Assembly: GCA_019912965.1 (NCBI GenBank)
Contig: JAIOHM010000213.1
Location: 62,001-126,000 of the forward strand
Source of the DNA: Anaerolineae bacterium
GTDB taxonomy: Bacteria; Chloroflexota; Anaerolineae; Aggregatilineales; Phototrophicaceae
DNA length: 64,000 nt
Direction: 5' to 3'
Position numbers and translations under genes: made by a program. Below the pieces are notes generated by a model, which saw only the letters and a program-made list of their open reading frames with translations, did no database searches and was not told the origin of the DNA. Every line of letters begins with the position of its first letter. Position 1 is the first letter of the stretch. Below, piece after piece: positions 54,224 to 64,000 of this stretch.

Positions 54224-54937
54224 TCACTCTGTAAGTTTTGTAGCATTAATTATATTATTTCCTAATTCTTTTCCATGTAGTATTGTGCATGTGGTCAAAG
54301 ATGTGTTATCAATAACTAATTCCACATTTTGCATTTGCTCTCTTACGTACACCTCAAAATGATTTCCGTTAATAATGGAGTATCGCTCACGGATATAAGT
54401 TTCTTCCAACCCTCTTTCAATGTGATCCCGTGTTAAAACTCTATCTAGTAGAGTATCATGATCAGAAACCAGCAATACTGAGAAGTTAACCTTACCGCTC
54501 AAATATGAATGTGTAGCATACATACCTTCTAAAATAGTGATCATGCGTTCAGTTACCGTTATTTCAACAAAGTCATCTAGTTCTCCTGTTTTGTGATTGT
54601 ACAACTGCTCAAAGCGTATGATCGAAGGTCTTGATTGCAACAAAAAGTCAATTGCCCGAAGCACCTTATCTAGATCATACCAGTTGTAATGATTTGTATA
54701 TCGACTATAATCTATTGTTCGGTCTTTGCGCGAGAAACGCATGAACTGATCAGTACTTAGCACTACCGCAGTTTGGTCCAATAGCTCAAGATTTTTTCGT
54801 AGTTCGTCTGCAAAGCGGGACTTCCCGACACCATAATAACCGTCAACAGACACTACAACCCTGCCGTCCAATTTGCATATCTCTTTAGTAATTAACTCAA
54901 GTAACCTGCCCCGTGGAATTTTGACCAAATTTACCAC
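54224..54937 (-). CDS. Uridine-kinase-like P-loop kinase
   Basis: A 237-aa P-loop kinase. Walker A GYYGVGKSRFADEL is near residue 33; the STDQF region near 67, and a lid-type segment RDRTIDY follow. The fold and motif spacing match uridine kinase/phosphoribulokinase members. The substrate in this context is unknown; a lipid-head-group alcohol or glycerol derivative would fit the neighbouring genes, but that is speculation. GTG start. It is the first gene of the minus-strand operon. Confidence 0.65.
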   Translation of the reverse strand: MVNLVKIPRGRLLELITKEICKLDGRVVVSVDGYYGVGKSRFADELRKNLELLDQTAVVLSTDQFMRFSRKDRTIDYSRYTNHYNWYDLDKVLRAIDFLLQSRPSIIRFEQLYNHKTGELDDFVEITVTERMITILEGMYATHSYLSGKVNFSVLLVSDHDTLLDRVLTRDHIERGLEETYIRERYSIINGNHFEVYVREQMQNVELVIDNTSLTTCTILHGKELGNNIINATKLTE

Positions 54938-55083
54938 TCAACACCCCACAGCACAAAATGCACATATAATCTATAATGCCTATTATAGAAGTCATTTCAT
55001 ATTTCGGTCAAGAATTTGGAAATAGGGAGTAAGTGAAGTTTAAAGATATATGAAACCATTTTAAAACAAAATGGAGGTGAAGT

Positions 55084-55917
55084 GTGTTTGCTATAGTTAC
55101 AGACAGCACATGCGATTTACCTGAAGATATAATACGAAAATTTCGTATAACAATTGTTCCGCAATATATAATGATTGGCGATAAGATATTCAGAGATCGG
55201 ATTGACATTTCTTCAGACTATCTTTACTCGATCATGGCGCACCAGAATGTGGTACCCAAGACCTCACAACCTACCCCTGTCGATTATATCTCGGCATATG
55301 AAATGCTCGCGCATTTCGAATCTATTCTTTGCTTAACTCCTCCAAAGAACCTAAGTGGCGCATACAATTCCGCTATTCTTGCCTCCCAAAGTGTGTCTAC
55401 CCCTGTTTATGTAATGGATACTAATACTATCTCCATGGGGTTGGGGTTTATTGTGCTCAAAAGTTGTATGCTTCGTGATTCTGATTACAAGGTGATACCA
55501 GCAATAGACATACTCAAACAGAATATCTTGAAAATTGGGCTTTTGTTTACTGTGAGGTCTCTTGACTATCTTTATAACAGTGGTCGGGTCGATGCAATTG
55601 GGACACTTATTGGGAATGCACTGCAAGTAAAGCCAATCATATTCATTGAAAATGGAACACCTGTTATAAAAACACGAGTCAGAACGTATCAACGTGCTCT
55701 AAACTATTTCCTAGAGCATTTGCATGAAGTGAATCGGGTTGGAGTATTTCGATCAGTAGCTGTTATCCATGCAGGTGCATTTGGTGAAGCCCAGCGATTA
55801 CTGCAACACCTTGACGCCACATTTGACATACACAATAGTTATATTCACACCGTTTCCCCAACTATAGGATCACATGTTGGTCCCGGCGCAATAGGGATCG
55901 CCTACGAGATTGAATAG
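55084..55917 (+). CDS. DegV-family fatty-acid-binding protein
   Basis: A 277-aa DegV/FakB-type protein. The N-terminal signature TDSTCDLP is at residue 7, then a loop with KTSQPTPVDYISAYE near 60, and the C-terminal VSPTIGSHVGPGAIGIAYEI segment. FakB proteins bind a fatty acid and hand it to the kinase FakA, giving acyl-phosphate for PlsY. No fakA is present here. GTG start with GGAGG eight bases upstream. It is divergent from the kinase gene and shares its control region. Confidence 0.8.
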   Translation: MFAIVTDSTCDLPEDIIRKFRITIVPQYIMIGDKIFRDRIDISSDYLYSIMAHQNVVPKTSQPTPVDYISAYEMLAHFESILCLTPPKNLSGAYNSAILASQSVSTPVYVMDTNTISMGLGFIVLKSCMLRDSDYKVIPAIDILKQNILKIGLLFTVRSLDYLYNSGRVDAIGTLIGNALQVKPIIFIENGTPVIKTRVRTYQRALNYFLEHLHEVNRVGVFRSVAVIHAGAFGEAQRLLQHLDATFDIHNSYIHTVSPTIGSHVGPGAIGIAYEIE

Positions 55918-55971
55918 CCTGATATGACTGAATATTGCCTAGGGAAGCAAGCTGCGATACAGATTCGTATA

Positions 55972-56237
55972 TTAGTTGTCATATGTGCCACGATTTTGTA
56001 GGTGGTGAAGTAATCCTTCACGCCATGTCGCTACGTCCACCCGTAGATTGACGAAATGCGCCCAGCTATGTTTGGGTCTTCTACATGGGGAAACTGTTGA
56101 ACAAGCCAGATACATAAGTCGGCTAGTTGGGCTTCGGAAAGGAGGTGGGCGACTAAATCAGGATTATGATTGCTTCGTTTGCGACATTTTCTATAAATGC
56201 TTTTCCAAAGGCTGTATCTATTTGAAATACAGGCCAC
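55972..56237 (-). pseudogene. Fragment of a STAND/NACHT-associated protein
   Basis: On the minus strand, LLSEAQLADLCIWLVQQFPH, then EDPN and, after a frameshift near 56035, VATWREGLLHHLQNRGT and a stop. I recall this pattern (LSEExLADLYIWLVxQFP, then WRDxLLxHLxNRGT) from NACHT/STAND NTPase proteins. Both ends are missing, so it is a decayed remnant with no ATPase motif. Confidence 0.45.
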
Positions 56238-56339
56238 ATAACCGCCAGCTCTGAGTTGGTAAGCTTCATAACTAAAATAGAGCCAGTGGTCGCCTCGCTA
56301 AGGATTGTTCATCGGGTGAGGTAAGAGAAATAAGAGAAT

Positions 56340-56573
56340 GTGCAAATGCTTCACTACCCAATGCATTTCGTAGAAGGAGAAATCTTAGCAATGCTTGAAG
56401 AGCATTTGGCTTCAAGTAAGAATGGTGTAGCCGTAGTGTGTCAAGGAGAGCGGCAGCTAAGCGCTCATTATAGCGACATTCAAATTTCTCGTCGTGAATA
56501 TATACCCTTATTTGGCATTTTCTTTGTCTATCATGACAATAAGGGTGTTAATCATCTCATCTGGCGCATGTAG
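56340..56573 (+). CDS. Small hypothetical protein, doubtful
   Basis: A 77-aa frame with a GTG start (LHYPMHFVEGEILAMLEEHL, then VAVVCQGER). No family is recognised and no ribosome-binding site is seen. It sits among decayed genes. Confidence 0.25.
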   Translation: MQMLHYPMHFVEGEILAMLEEHLASSKNGVAVVCQGERQLSAHYSDIQISRREYIPLFGIFFVYHDNKGVNHLIWRM

Positions 56574-56639
56574 ATAAGCCATTTTGATTATGCCTTCATG
56601 CCGTTTTTTGCTCGGTACCTATATCACTAGGGTAAGCGA

Positions 56640-57184
56640 CTATGATTGAAGACCATTTTTGCCAAACCGCAGCGGATAGAGAAACAAGATAGTCTTTGCA
56701 TGATAAAAGAGCAAGAAAAGAGCATGGTAGCCCTCATAAGCAGGCCAATAAATCAGGTTTTGACTAATCCAGTTTTCAGAACTTGGTTCTCCTTCAATGA
56801 CATATTTTTTTAGTTGCTTCAATTATGTGTATTTTTGTATCATCATTGGCATCTTGCCATCCTAGCAGAAAGGTTAAATCGGCTTCAAATTTATTATCGT
56901 AATGTGTGCTGTTTTCGTTCTGAAGGGTGAGTTCTCGATTAAGCTGCCACTATGCGTCGGTTTTGACCTTGCTCAAATCGCTCAAGCAAAATAGCTACCC
57001 ACTTGGCTGGAGGTGGATCAAGTTTTGGTACCTTCTCTCATTTTTCTTCTAGTTCTTGCCAACGAAAATAATTATCTTTCATTTCTTGATCTGCTTCGGA
57101 TGTTAATTCAACCGGTCCAAATAGCTTTGTTATTTTGTGAGTTAGAATTTTGTTGACTTTATTATAATATCTTGATAGACTCAT
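56640..57184 (-). pseudogene. Degraded gene with several stops and frameshifts
   Basis: From an ATG at 57182-57184 the minus strand reads SLSRYYNKVNKILTHKI, then a stop; the same phase resumes with EKVPKLDPPPAKWVAILLER, then another stop. A second phase gives NKFEADLTFLLGWQDAND, and then a 60-aa frame (56640-56822) with VIEGEPSSENWISQNLIYWP. The pieces form one original gene broken at three or more places. The family is not recognised. Confidence 0.4.
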
Positions 57185-57679
57185 AGTGTTATGAATTGTT
57201 ACATTTTGATTTGGCGGGAATTTCAGCCTGTCATCTGTATTCTAAACCGCCGGGATAACCTAAACTGCCTAACAGATTGGGCATCCCATAAAAATCACAT
57301 AAACCCATTTCGGCTCCATCAAAGCCGATTACAAGGTGAGGGAATTCCTCTTAATCGCTATACAATTCAATACCCCTATGTGACATGTTTTATCTGCTTC
57401 TTCTACTTGCTAACTACTCTTAGCCGCCGCACTCCCCACCTCTATCCGCGCGGCGCTACTGTACAGTATCGTTTTCCAAACTTGACAATCAAAAGAAAAA
57501 AGTCCTATAGTCATAATCACAAGTAGGTATATAAAGACGCCCTCGGCAGGTGATTACACACCCACCGAGAGCTAACCCACCGCGCTGGTATGAGCAGCAT
57601 GGAAGGCTTGTTTGATTTTAGCATCCAAGTCGTCAATTGCCATTTCCGGCAGTTGGCGATTTTTTATTATATCGGCTGA
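57185..57679 (+). other. Region before the integrase, with a hairpin
   Basis: No convincing gene. A stem-loop lies at 57542-57569: 57542-57546 pairs with 57565-57569, two mismatches, then 57549-57552 pairs with 57559-57562. It may be part of the integrase control region or of the attachment site. Confidence 0.4.
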
Positions 57680-59442
<1,763 letters not shown>

Positions 59443-59520
59443 TTCCATTTGTCGCGAAGCAGTATAGCATAGGCAAAGGGGGTAGACAAGACAGATTTTA
59501 GCATTTTCGTTGGAGGCAAA

Positions 59521-60321
59521 ATGGCTCGCTGCTACTTCCTTGTATTCCTCTTATGGGGGTGTACATTCGCCCCAAATTCGACTCCGCTGCCCACGCTGAC
59601 TCCCACTCCCCAACTGACCGAAACACCGGTTGGCGTATTGAATGAGTGGGAAATCCTTGCTCCCGGTCTGGAACGGCGAACTTATTATCCAACCCCGGAA
59701 AATGAAGTCACCCAAATTGTGGCGCTGCGAATCGATCCAACGGATTACAACTTCCGCGCTCATTATCGTCCCGGTGAGCCATTGACAGCGCAAGAATGGG
59801 GTGTTGAATTGGCTGGTACAGCCGCTTTTGTGAACGCCAATTTCTTTACCGACGCGAATGAAATTATCGGCCTATTGGTTTCTGATGGTATTCCCTATGG
59901 CTCACCTTATACTGACCGGGGCGGCATGTTTTTGGTGCAGAATGGTCAACCGCGCGTTCGCTCCAATATCAATGAACCTTATCTAGGCGAAGTACTGGAG
60001 CAGGCTGTTCAGGCGTTTCCTATGCTTGTGCTGGATGGTTTACAGGCTTACACCAATAATGCACCAGATCGTTTCACGCGGCGCACAGTTGTCGCCCAGG
60101 ATACAGTCGGACGTATCATCCTTATGGTGACACCATTATTTGGTTTACCACTGCTGGATTTGAGCGTTTATTTGCCTCAAACCGATATGAACATCGTCAA
60201 TGCTTTTAATCTGGATGGAGGTGGTTCAACCTTAATGGGCGTCCAGATTGCTGGAGCGCTGGAATTTCCGGTCACATCGCTTGATCCAGTTCCAGCAGTT
60301 CTTGCGGTCTATCCGCGCTGA
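59521..60321 (+). CDS. Phosphodiester glycosidase (NAGPA-like) lipoprotein
   Basis: A 266-aa protein. A lipoprotein signal ends at Cys14 (FLLWGC), and a Pro/Thr-rich linker follows (PTLTPTPQLTETP). The rest is a phosphodiester glycosidase (NAGPA) domain with VNANFF, SDGIPYG, RGGMFLVQNG, QAFPMLVLDG and the signature NAFNLDGGGSTLM. The family removes a sugar attached through a phosphodiester. It is the first gene beyond the tRNA and so belongs to the host chromosome. GGAGG lies before the ATG. Confidence 0.8.
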   Translation: MARCYFLVFLLWGCTFAPNSTPLPTLTPTPQLTETPVGVLNEWEILAPGLERRTYYPTPENEVTQIVALRIDPTDYNFRAHYRPGEPLTAQEWGVELAGTAAFVNANFFTDANEIIGLLVSDGIPYGSPYTDRGGMFLVQNGQPRVRSNINEPYLGEVLEQAVQAFPMLVLDGLQAYTNNAPDRFTRRTVVAQDTVGRIILMVTPLFGLPLLDLSVYLPQTDMNIVNAFNLDGGGSTLMGVQIAGALEFPVTSLDPVPAVLAVYPR

Positions 60322-60408
60322 TTAAACAGCTTCCTGACTTTCCTGAATCATAACATCGCTGTTATAGTAAAGAGAGCATATCGTTGCACAAAACAGGAGC
60401 ATTGAGTC

Positions 60409-60615
60409 ATGCAGAAATGGGAATACTTAGTAGTTTATATTCAATCACAGGAAGCAACCGCCGCAGCAGTCGAATTGGGCATGGAAACCCATTTGAATGC
60501 CGATAAATTTACTGAGCGTCTGAATCATTATGCCAGCGCAGGTTGGGAATTAATGCATTTTGAATGGGATGGCAATCAGGGTGCGAAAGCAGTTTTCAAA
60601 CGCCCGCGGGGCTAA
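60409..60615 (+). CDS. DUF4177-type small protein
   Basis: A 68-aa protein. The pattern MQKWEYLVVYIQ, then LNHYASAGWELMHFEWDG, matches DUF4177 (short beta-sandwich proteins of unknown function). GGAGC lies nine bases before the ATG. It is followed closely by a TPR protein gene and may be in an operon with it. Confidence 0.7.
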   Translation: MQKWEYLVVYIQSQEATAAAVELGMETHLNADKFTERLNHYASAGWELMHFEWDGNQGAKAVFKRPRG

Positions 60616-60657
60616 TTGTCGTTTGAAAATGAACTGCTTTTAAGATTGGAAGTACAT

Positions 60658-60951
60658 ATGAGCACGAGTGATCCTCGTCTGCAAGATATTCGTTCCTTGA
60701 TCAGTACAGGACAGTTGGATGCTGCCTATGCGTTGTTGCTGGTGTACATCGATTCCGAGCCGCTAAATGCCGAAGCATGGTATCTGGTAGGGCAGTGCGC
60801 CCCGGATGATGATACCTCTATTCAGGCATTGCAACGCGCAGTAGAAATTCAGCCGGATTTTATCGAGGCCAGTGTATTATTGGCCGGGTTGAAAGGGGAT
60901 GCCGAAATCGTCACCTATCCAACCCGTCCGGAACCGGATGATGAAGAATAA
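60658..60951 (+). CDS. TPR-like repeat protein
   Basis: A 97-aa protein with two tetratricopeptide-like helix pairs (LDAAYALLLVYIDSEPLNAE, then AWYLVGQC and IQALQRAVEIQPDFIEASVL) and an acidic tail. I chose the ATG at 60658 because GGAAG precedes it and the upstream frame has no conserved features. It probably scaffolds protein-protein contacts. It is 42 bases after the DUF4177 gene. Confidence 0.65.
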   Translation: MSTSDPRLQDIRSLISTGQLDAAYALLLVYIDSEPLNAEAWYLVGQCAPDDDTSIQALQRAVEIQPDFIEASVLLAGLKGDAEIVTYPTRPEPDDEE

Positions 60952-61061
60952 ACATCCCAAACTGTTTGCGCGTACATTGACCAATGATTTCACTCTGAAA
61001 CTATTTTAGCGTCAACCTAACATTGAACAATTTAGAACCTTCCTCTACACTTTGCCGTACT

Positions 61062-63563
61062 ATGCGTCGAAGTGTATTTTTTCTCTTAACCATCATTATC
61101 CTCATAACGGCCTTCTGGTTGCGGGTGGCCGATCTCAACACCCTTCCAATCGGTCTGCATTTTGACGAAGCCGAAAATCTTCAACGGGCGTGGCGGCTCA
61201 TCAGCGGCTATGGCCTGATGCCCAATTTTGAAGGCATCCCCGAACCCTTTGATGCACATATACGCGCGGCTTTCTTGGCTTTCGTGGGTATTTCACCCTT
61301 TGCTGGACGGTTATTCAGCGGCTTTCTGGGTGTTCTTGGTGTTGGGGCGGTTATTGCGTTGGCGCGTGCCCTGTACTGGAATCATCCACGACGAGATATG
61401 ATCGTCCTTACAGCCGGATTGGTGCTGGCTTCATTGCCCCCTTATGTGATAATAGGCAGGGCGATTTACGCCTCCAACTGGATTCCCCTTACCAGCACAC
61501 TGGCGCTGACAGCCTTGCTCTGGGCATGGCGAACGAATCGCCTTCGCTATTTCGTTTTGACAAGTATCTTCACCGCTTTAACCGTGACCTTTTATTTGGC
61601 GGGTATCGCTTTTCCGGCAGCATTGATTGTATGCATCGGGTTGCTGATGCTGGCGCGGCGTTTCCGGTGGCCGGGTCGCCGTTCCCTGATCGCGCTGTTC
61701 GCTGCTTTTGGAATCACACTGCTGCCTTGGTTGTATCTGTTCGTACGGATTCCGGGCTGGCTGGCCCAGCGGATTGAAGCCTTAACCATCCAGAATTTCA
61801 ACCCATTGGCTTCCCCAGGCTCATTGCTTTATCAGATTGGACAAGCGTTTCAGCCGATTGCTATTCCTGATACAGTCCCATTCCCGGTTTATAACCCCTA
61901 CACGGCAGCTTTCCTAAATCCAGCGTTGGTCGTGTTGCTGATTACTGGCTTGCTGGCGACTGTATGGCGCTGGCGCAAACTGGAACATCTGATCCCGTTA
62001 GCAGTTTTTGCTGTGATGATCGCGCCCAATATCCTCTCCAATCGTCCGGAACAACCCGTCCGGATGGTCGGTATTTATGCGCCGCTGTCCTTATTGGTGG
62101 GGTTGGGTGCGGGTGAATTCATCCAATTGCTCTATGTCAGGTCTATCTGGTTGGGTAGGGCGGCATTGGTTGTTCTGGCAGGAGTGTTGGTCTGGACACC
62201 AATCAACACTCATGCTCACATTTGGTATCACTTCCGTGAACAACCCCGCTTGTGGAGCGACCCAACCGATGTCCGTAGCTGGGCTTACTTATTTGGAGTT
62301 GGTTACGAAGATATGTTGCGGCAACTTGCCGAATCATCTCAACCCATTTACATCCCTGTTGATTATCTGAATACCAACCGGGCAGCCGGTTTGTTGCGTC
62401 CTTTTATGACCGTAAATGCAGAAATCGATGGCGATATTTTGCCTGCTGGTTTGTTGTTCCATCCCGATAAAAGTATTACCTATGGCTTCCCCGAAGTCGA
62501 TCTGACGCGTCCTGCTTTGCAGTATGCGCTGGTACTGCCTGAGTCACAGCAGATTACCATTTTGCCGCCATTGTCTTTGATAGATGCACAGGCTTTGGAA
62601 GCACAAATTCAATCCGATGGCCGCGATTTAGCAACCACTCAAGGCTGGGTGATCGGCAAGCAGCTTGATGTTATGGCTGAAAGCAATCCCTTCATTGCAC
62701 AACAGGCTGTTTCCAATTCTCCATTAGCCATTTTTGATAATCGCCTTGAACTTCTGCAAATCGATGCTCCATCAGAACTGACGCCGGGAGAGTGGATACC
62801 CATTACGCTTTATTGGCGGCTGAAGGAACGAACAGGTGAAGATTATTTTGTGCGTTTGCAAACATGGGATTATGCCGATACCAGCCGGGGCACGCAGCGC
62901 GATTTGGATGGGCTGATTTTGCGTTATCTGTTTCCAACGGTGATGTGGCAGGTGGGACAGATCGTGGCGGAAACCCGCTGGGTACAGGTATTTGAAGATG
63001 CACCGTCAGGAGGCTATCGCTTCGCCATCTCGGTGAGTACTTATCCCGGCCCGACTGCAAAAAGCTATCAAGTTATGGCTGGCGGTTCAAATGGCGAATG
63101 GGCATTGGTGGGACAGTCTTCGATCACCTCTGAACAATTCACCATGTCAACCAATCAACCCGCACAAGCAATGGATGTTCAGTTTGGCGAATCCATCCGG
63201 CTGACTGGCATCACCTTTGATCCGCTACTAAACGAATTACATGCGGGGGAATCCGTTACGCTGCATCTGTTTTGGGAGGCCGATCAGCCTGTGACTGAAA
63301 GTTACACCCTGTTCTTGCATTTATGGGATGGGATGGATAATCAGATTGACCAGCGTGATGTTATTCCTTTTGATGGGCAGTATCCGACCTGGGCATGGCA
63401 AACCAGCGATATGATCGAAACAACCTATACCCTTACCGCGCCTGAAGACAGCACTGCTCCTTATCGTTTGTTGCTAGGTTGGTATCAATATCCTTCGCTG
63501 GAACGTTTGCCCGCTTTTCTCGATGGTCAGTCCCAACCCGATAACCTGATTGTTTTCCCGTGA
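61062..63563 (+). CDS. GT39-type membrane glycosyltransferase with a large C-terminal domain
   Basis: An 833-aa protein. The first 400 residues hold about ten membrane segments with a GT39-like acidic pair in the first luminal loop (GLHFDEAENLQRAW, near residue 30). From about 400 the protein is soluble and beta-rich, with repeated beta-sandwich-like segments (WIPITLYWRLKER, SVTLHLFWEADQP, YRLLLGWYQYP). Enzymes of this type transfer a sugar from a lipid carrier to an extracytoplasmic acceptor. The ATG at 61062 starts just before the first helix; a TTG at 61023 is an alternative. It belongs to the host chromosome. Confidence 0.75.
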   Translation: MRRSVFFLLTIIILITAFWLRVADLNTLPIGLHFDEAENLQRAWRLISGYGLMPNFEGIPEPFDAHIRAAFLAFVGISPFAGRLFSGFLGVLGVGAVIALARALYWNHPRRDMIVLTAGLVLASLPPYVIIGRAIYASNWIPLTSTLALTALLWAWRTNRLRYFVLTSIFTALTVTFYLAGIAFPAALIVCIGLLMLARRFRWPGRRSLIALFAAFGITLLPWLYLFVRIPGWLAQRIEALTIQNFNPLASPGSLLYQIGQAFQPIAIPDTVPFPVYNPYTAAFLNPALVVLLITGLLATVWRWRKLEHLIPLAVFAVMIAPNILSNRPEQPVRMVGIYAPLSLLVGLGAGEFIQLLYVRSIWLGRAALVVLAGVLVWTPINTHAHIWYHFREQPRLWSDPTDVRSWAYLFGVGYEDMLRQLAESSQPIYIPVDYLNTNRAAGLLRPFMTVNAEIDGDILPAGLLFHPDKSITYGFPEVDLTRPALQYALVLPESQQITILPPLSLIDAQALEAQIQSDGRDLATTQGWVIGKQLDVMAESNPFIAQQAVSNSPLAIFDNRLELLQIDAPSELTPGEWIPITLYWRLKERTGEDYFVRLQTWDYADTSRGTQRDLDGLILRYLFPTVMWQVGQIVAETRWVQVFEDAPSGGYRFAISVSTYPGPTAKSYQVMAGGSNGEWALVGQSSITSEQFTMSTNQPAQAMDVQFGESIRLTGITFDPLLNELHAGESVTLHLFWEADQPVTESYTLFLHLWDGMDNQIDQRDVIPFDGQYPTWAWQTSDMIETTYTLTAPEDSTAPYRLLLGWYQYPSLERLPAFLDGQSQPDNLIVFP

Positions 63564-63570
63564 ATCAAAA

Positions 63571-63592
63571 GGGCATGATCGCAATCATGCCC
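63571..63592 (-). terminator. Intrinsic terminator of the phosphoribosyltransferase gene
   Basis: A perfect 9-bp stem, 63571-63579 with 63584-63592, loop CGCA, followed on the minus strand by TTTT. It lies between converging genes, 27 bases past the stop at 63619, and may also serve the upstream glycosyltransferase gene. Confidence 0.75.
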
Positions 63593-63618
63593 AACTGATA
63601 ATCGAAAACTGCAAATGA

Positions 63619-64000
63619 CTATTTGCTATCCACCCACACGGGCAAATGTCCTAGTGCCACAATGTTTGACCATGCAGCGCGGTCGCCTTCGGTGAAGATG
63701 GCCGCTTCAGCCACAATATTCGCCCCGGCTTTGTTCATAATCAACCGCATTCCCTGAAGGGTGCTGCCTGTGGAAATGACATCGTCCACAACCACGACGC
63801 GTTTGCCCGTCACCAGTTCCCGGTCTTTCTGATCGAGATACAGCGTTTGCGGCGCGCCAGTGGTAATGCTCAATGTTTCGGATTGCAGCGCATCGCCCAT
63901 GTAAGGTTTGTAGGATTTACGCAGCACCACATATGGCAGATTGTTCATTTTGGTGGACATGGCATAAGCCAGCGGAATGCTTTTGGCTTCTGCTGTCACC
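63619..64000 (-). CDS. Phosphoribosyltransferase (adenine/xanthine type), truncated by the window edge
   Basis: The C-terminal 126 residues of a type I phosphoribosyltransferase. The PRPP-binding motif VVVVDDVISTGSTL is intact near residue 73, preceded by the flexible loop (YVVLRKSYKPYMG, then SETLSITTG). The substrate base cannot be decided; adenine or xanthine phosphoribosyltransferase is most likely. The 5' end is beyond 64000. A terminator follows it. Confidence 0.8.
   Translation of the reverse strand, partial: VTAEAKSIPLAYAMSTKMNNLPYVVLRKSYKPYMGDALQSETLSITTGAPQTLYLDQKDRELVTGKRVVVVDDVISTGSTLQGMRLIMNKAGANIVAEAAIFTEGDRAAWSNIVALGHLPVWVDSK

Noticed and set aside
57191-57526. A 111-aa frame before the integrase
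   Set aside because: Its composition looks like noncoding DNA, and it has no family match or ribosome-binding site.

Overview
The window looks like a chromosome segment of a Chloroflexota bacterium (Anaerolineae-like). This is inferred from family content: Replic_Relax proteins beside a TraG-like ATPase, multi-PAS/GAF kinases, very large GT39-type membrane glycosyltransferases, and TTG/GTG starts. No rRNA or ribosomal protein is present to confirm it. Almost all of it (1 to about 59.4 kb) reads as a large integrated, probably conjugative element. The last 4.6 kb reads as host chromosome. The right boundary is sharp: a large serine recombinase (57680-59395) whose last codons and stop lie inside the 3' part of a tRNA-Val(CAC) gene. 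The left end lies outside the window.

Layout. 0-5.2 kb: transfer module with a VirD4/TraG-like ATPase and two paralogous replication-relaxation proteins flanking a VapBC-type toxin-antitoxin pair, followed by a GC-rich, strongly foldable RNA candidate (5231-5415). 5.5-16.6 kb: accessory genes, including a DUF4365 nuclease-like protein, a DUF2958 protein, a lone TIR protein, a tandem-HTH regulator with a clear inverted-repeat operator, a GT39-like membrane protein, a stub of a type I modification subunit, and a PAS/GAF histidine kinase followed by a receiver-TIR fusion. 16.9-32.2 kb: a DUF2958-associated paralogue, a protein with two sigma-like modules, a dense signalling set (two more histidine kinases, three single-domain receivers, FHA, CBS), decayed metabolic genes, and an XRE regulator.

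32.4-39.1 kb: a compact minus-strand operon encoding a DNA methyltransferase, a sigma-like protein, an HTH-like protein, an ImmA/IrrE-type peptidase, a NurA-like protein, a HerA-type translocase and a 75-aa protein. It reads as a defence or restriction system. 39.4-45.0 kb: a complete QatABCD anti-phage operon sits between a full resolvase gene and the decayed 3' end of a second resolvase. 45-57.5 kb: an AT-rich block with a LysM protein, a membrane sensor-like protein, a NACHT-FGE-sulfatase protein with a small membrane partner sharing a repeated motif, a phospholipid-type gene set (CDP-alcohol phosphatidyltransferase, PlsY, hydrolase, kinase, DegV) and degraded genes. 59.5-64 kb: chromosomal genes (phosphodiester glycosidase lipoprotein, DUF4177, TPR protein, GT39-type protein, phosphoribosyltransferase).

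The element therefore carries a stack of probable defence modules. The three most likely to be undescribed are: (1) the NACHT-FGE protein plus a small membrane protein, where the partner has two copies and the NACHT protein one copy of a shared amyloid-like motif (48427-51264); (2) the histidine kinase plus receiver-TIR pair, a possible phosphorelay-controlled NADase (12584-16615); and (3) the methyltransferase/sigma/HTH/protease/NurA/HerA operon (32378-39128). All functional statements are from reading sequence and motifs; no database search was run.
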